A DNA stretch of 64,000 nt, from assembly GCF_002042965.1 (NCBI RefSeq), contig NZ_MZNT01000014.1, positions 181,601 through 245,600 on the forward strand. Direction: 5' to 3'. The notes beneath the pieces are model-generated. The model was not told where the DNA came from and ran no database searches. It saw nothing but the letters and a program-made list of their open reading frames with translations. Positions 61,744 to 64,000 of the stretch are shown here, one piece after another (position 1 is the stretch's first letter; each line of letters begins with the position of its first letter). The position numbers were made by a program, and so were the translations under genes. Origin of the DNA: Paenibacillus sp. 32352. Its GTDB lineage: Bacteria > Bacillota > Bacilli > Paenibacillales > NBRC-103111.

Positions 61744-62415
61744 TTATACACCGCGGATCGACCGTTCCATGCTGTCCATCAGTTTATGAAGCTCCTCACA
61801 TGCTTTTGTCGGATTCCGTTCAACAATAGCGTCGAATAAAGTCTTGTGGAACGGAAAGCTGTCGTTGAATATTTCCTGCCGTCCCAGGGGCGCATTCCAG
61901 AACACCGAGAACAGCTCCCATACGGACTCGACCAGACTTTGCAAAATGGGATTGCCCGCAGCCTTATAAATCGCCTGGTGAAACTTCATATCTGCCGCCG
62001 AGCTTCCCGGCCCTTCCGTCACTTCGATTTCGTACAAGTAATCCTGCATTTCCTCGATTTGCTCTTGCGTCGCGCGCTGAGCCGCCAGCTGGACTGCAAG
62101 CACCTCTAACGCCCGGCGTACCTCCATCAGCTGCAGCAAAGCGGATTTCTCGTCCTCGATTTGAATTTTGGCGGACATTTGGTAATGGGCGGTATCCTTC
62201 ACGTAGATTCCTTTGCCGTTCACCACCTCGACCACATCGGTCGCTTCCAGATAACGGAGCGCTTCCCGCAGTGAAGAGCGTCCGACTCCCAAAAGCTTCA
62301 TGATGGCTTCAGCCGAAGGAAGCTTGTCTCCCTGCTTCAAGCCCCGCTCCCTGATGAACGTTTTGAGCTCATCGGCAACCATCTCATGCATCCTGAGCTT
62401 GTTTATTTTTTTCAT
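61744..62415 (-). CDS. FadR-type GntR family regulator
   Basis: A regulator of about 223 residues. The N-terminal winged helix carries LPSAEAIMKLLGVGRSSLREALRYLEA, and the C-terminal FCD/FadR helical domain carries DMKFHQAIYKAAGNPILQSLVE and FHKTLFDAIVERNPTKA. I chose the ATG at 62415, preceded by AAAGGGAG; a GTG eight codons earlier overlaps the site. It is transcribed toward the importer operon, with an independent promoter-operator for the operon in between. Confidence 0.9.
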   Translation of the reverse strand: MKKINKLRMHEMVADELKTFIRERGLKQGDKLPSAEAIMKLLGVGRSSLREALRYLEATDVVEVVNGKGIYVKDTAHYQMSAKIQIEDEKSALLQLMEVRRALEVLAVQLAAQRATQEQIEEMQDYLYEIEVTEGPGSSAADMKFHQAIYKAAGNPILQSLVESVWELFSVFWNAPLGRQEIFNDSFPFHKTLFDAIVERNPTKACEELHKLMDSMERSIRGV

Positions 62416-62602
62416 GCGTCGTCTCTCCCTTTCCTCCACCCATGGACAGCAGCATTTTAGATCATTATAGCAATTATGGTTAGGAAAAGAAGCCGCTGTT
62501 ACGTTATTTTGTGACTAACGCAAATTAGCCGCACCTTTTTATCCCCTCCCTAATACGATGAATTAGGCAACCAAGACATTAGCCTAGAAAGGTGTGTCGG
62601 TA

Positions 62603-63703
62603 ATGAAAGGGACTATCCTACACTTTTTTGCAGGCGGCAATACGGCCCGCGGCTTCTCGAGTCTATTTGACTCCTCATTGCAAGGACTAGACCGGATTTA
62701 TATTCTAAAAGGAGGACCGGGAACCGGGAAGTCGAGCTTGATTCGCTTCATCGGCGATCACCTGGTTCATAACGGGCACGACATTCACCTGATCCACTGT
62801 GCTTCGGACAGCGATTCCCTGGATGGGCTGATCGTACCTAGACTCAAAATCGGCATTGTCGATGGAACCGCCCCTCACGTTATTGAGCCTAAGCTGCCGG
62901 GTGCTGTGGAGCAGTACGTCAATCTGGGGGAAGCCTGGAATGCCGCTGAGCTGAGGGCACAACAAGAGACGATCGCGGCCTTGAACGGCCAAATCAAGCA
63001 AGCTTATGAGCGCGCTTATGCCGGATTCGCTGAAGCTCTGAGGATTCATGATGAGTGGGAAGCGGTGTATATTGATACGATGGATTTTGCCGCAGCCGAT
63101 GAGCTGACAGAGGAATATAAGGATATTTTATTCGGTGACCGTAAGCTGGAGAAGGAAAGCCGTGTCGATCACCGGTTTCTGGGAGCCGCTACCCCAGCAG
63201 GAGCCGTCGACTTCGTCCCTAATTTGACGGAAGGGCTGCCACGACGCTTTTTCCTCAAGGGACGTCCTGGCTCCGGCAAATCCACTATGCTGAAAAAGCT
63301 CGCGGCTGCAGCCATCGACCGCGGCTTCGACATTGAAATCTATCATTGCGGCTTCGATCCGAACAGCCTAGACATGATCATTGTCCGCGAGCTTGGTTTC
63401 GCTGTTTTTGACAGCACGGCTCCGCATGAATATTTCCCTGACCGCGCCGGGGACGATATCATCGATATGTATCTCCGCTGCATCAAGCCGGGGACGGATG
63501 AAGCTAACGCCGAAGTGCTGGGCAGCATCAAACAGCGGTATACCGCTCAAATGAAGCAGTCCACGCAGCATTTGGCTGAAGCCAAAGCTCTTCATGACGA
63601 GCTGGAGCGGATCTATGTGCAGGCTATGGATTTCCGGGTTGTGAACCGCATTCGCGAGCGGATCTTGCAGGAGATTTCCGAGTTTACGGTTTTGAGCGAT
63701 TAA
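62603..63703 (+). CDS. Duplicated P-loop ATPase (PRK06851-like)
   Basis: A 366-residue protein made of two homologous P-loop halves. The first Walker A is GGPGTGKSS (37-45) and the second GRPGSGKST (220-228). Each is followed by similar text: HCASDSDSLDGLIVPRL with DGTAPH in the first, and HCGFDPNSLDMIIVREL with DSTAPH in the second. Both nucleotide sites look intact. The family is known in Bacillales but has no established function to my knowledge. The ATG at 62603 follows AGAAAGGTG. It is monocistronic. Confidence 0.8.
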   Translation: MKGTILHFFAGGNTARGFSSLFDSSLQGLDRIYILKGGPGTGKSSLIRFIGDHLVHNGHDIHLIHCASDSDSLDGLIVPRLKIGIVDGTAPHVIEPKLPGAVEQYVNLGEAWNAAELRAQQETIAALNGQIKQAYERAYAGFAEALRIHDEWEAVYIDTMDFAAADELTEEYKDILFGDRKLEKESRVDHRFLGAATPAGAVDFVPNLTEGLPRRFFLKGRPGSGKSTMLKKLAAAAIDRGFDIEIYHCGFDPNSLDMIIVRELGFAVFDSTAPHEYFPDRAGDDIIDMYLRCIKPGTDEANAEVLGSIKQRYTAQMKQSTQHLAEAKALHDELERIYVQAMDFRVVNRIRERILQEISEFTVLSD

Positions 63704-63712
63704 CGGTCAAAT

Positions 63713-63740
63713 AGGGAAGCTGTCTAGAAGCTTCCCTGGT
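63713..63740 (+). terminator. Hairpin after the P-loop ATPase gene
   Basis: AGGGAAGCT pairs with AGCTTCCCT across a short loop; followed by GGTTGTTG, a weak T-tract. Confidence 0.6.
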
Positions 63741-63826
63741 TGTTGAAAGACCTATCATACGAAAAAGTGCGAAAGGTGATAGGTGGGGTACCAAGCAAAT
63801 TTTTCGGATTTCAGGCTTTAACACAC

Positions 63827-63858
63827 AAGGAAGCTGCCATGAAGCTTCCCTTCTTTTT
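63827..63858. terminator. Second, stronger AAGCTTCC terminator
   Basis: GGAAGCT pairs with AGCTTCC, followed by CTTCTTTTTT on the plus strand. Its stem nearly repeats the hairpin at 63713-63740. It can end the ATPase transcript and may also act on the convergent GntP-type gene. Confidence 0.75.
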
Positions 63859-63860
63859 TC

Positions 63861-64000
63861 TCAATGAATGAACAAGCTCAAAAATAAAACGATAAGCAAG
63901 CCGACCACCGAGTTCGTCAGCTCAAGCAAGCCCCATGTCTTGAACGTATCCTTAATCGATAAATTGAAATATTCCTTGAACAGCCAAAACGCGGCATCGT
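63861..64000 (-). CDS. GntP family (gluconate/organic acid) permease, C-terminus only
   Basis: Only the last 45 codons are in the window; the gene continues past the right edge. The reading is DAAFWLFKEYFNLSIKDTFK followed by TWGLLELTNSVVGLLIVLFL and a short tail ending in a stop at 63861-63863. This matches the C-terminal FWxFKEYF-TW-E-SVxGL pattern of GntP family proton symporters for gluconate or related acids. The final membrane helix is complete. Confidence 0.75.
   Translation of the reverse strand, partial: DAAFWLFKEYFNLSIKDTFKTWGLLELTNSVVGLLIVLFLSLFIH

Noticed and set aside
63750..63784. Second copy of the ACCTATC/GATAGGT operator half-sites near the ATPase gene
   Set aside because: Half-sites match the importer operator, but the spacer is 19 rather than 9 bases and it lies downstream of genes, so it is more likely a chance hairpin.
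63713..63858. Direct repeats or a short CRISPR-like array
   Set aside because: The two similar elements are AAGCTTCC hairpins acting as terminators; there are only two and no regular spacers.

Overview
The window looks like chromosomal DNA of a Paenibacillus-type Firmicute. Genes carry strong AGGAGG-like ribosome binding sites, with TTG and GTG starts among them. Intrinsic terminators follow most transcription units. The gene content fits this group: ABC sugar importers with lipoprotein binding proteins and no ATPase gene of their own, a long membrane-anchored AraC regulator, several ECF sigma factor pairs, a YheC/YheD ATP-grasp protein, YitT and a CAP/copper-amine-oxidase-stalk protein. I saw no rRNA, tRNA, CRISPR array, insertion sequence or phage gene. 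The assignment rests on protein families recognised by eye, not on a database search.

Layout. 0.1-1.2 kb: TetR regulator with a self-operator and a small membrane protein. 1.3-11.2 kb: a glycosaminoglycan-type utilisation locus on the minus strand, with a DUF1961 (YesU-like) protein, a chondroitin-ABC-lyase-like PL8 enzyme without a signal peptide, an AraC sensor-regulator, two permeases and a binding lipoprotein. 11.6-17.1 kb: a secreted CAP protein and a two-gene ABC exporter whose first gene has no ATG, GTG or TTG start at its true N-terminus. 17.1-19.2 kb: an ArsB/NhaD-type permease, a small partner gene and an unreported 54-codon gene. 19.3-27.1 kb: an eight-gene catabolic operon (HpaB-type hydroxylase, PNPOx-like flavoprotein, nitrilase-family hydrolase, DUF2848, cupin, TRAP transporter) next to a GntR/FCD regulator. 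The palindrome TGTATACA lies upstream of both. 27.2-30.1 kb: a cluster of DnaA-box-like 9-mers, then pspC-pspA, ThuA and SDR genes. 30.3-34.1 kb: a bicupin oxalate decarboxylase with an altered active-site lid and an ECF sigma/anti-sigma pair. 34.3-42.9 kb: a beta-helix protein, a MalT-like LuxR regulator, an AI-2E family permease, an intracellular pectinesterase, YitT and a small membrane protein.

43.1-47.3 kb: a three-gene operon (adenylate-forming enzyme, SbnA-like, SbnB-like) predicted to make L-2,3-diaminopropionate and activate an acid, divergent from an ATP-grasp gene. 47.4-49.9 kb: a second ECF sigma gene with a membrane beta-propeller partner. 50.0-56.8 kb: two paralogous MFS exporters, one controlled by ArsR (two near-identical 22-bp operators) and one beside a divergent AraC gene in AT-richer DNA. 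Between them sit two secreted wall or peptide hydrolases that share a C-terminal module. 57.0-62.4 kb: a second sugar-type ABC importer whose operon ends in a Cys/Met-metabolism PLP enzyme, with a FadR-type GntR regulator upstream and a promoter-operator visible between them. 62.6-64.0 kb: a duplicated P-loop ATPase and the C-terminus of a GntP-family permease.

The best candidates for undescribed biology are the diaminopropionate mini-cluster, the HpaB/DUF2848/TRAP operon, the PL8 locus with a predicted cytoplasmic lyase, and the sugar-importer/PLP-enzyme operon. Several regulator-operator pairs can be proposed directly from the sequence.
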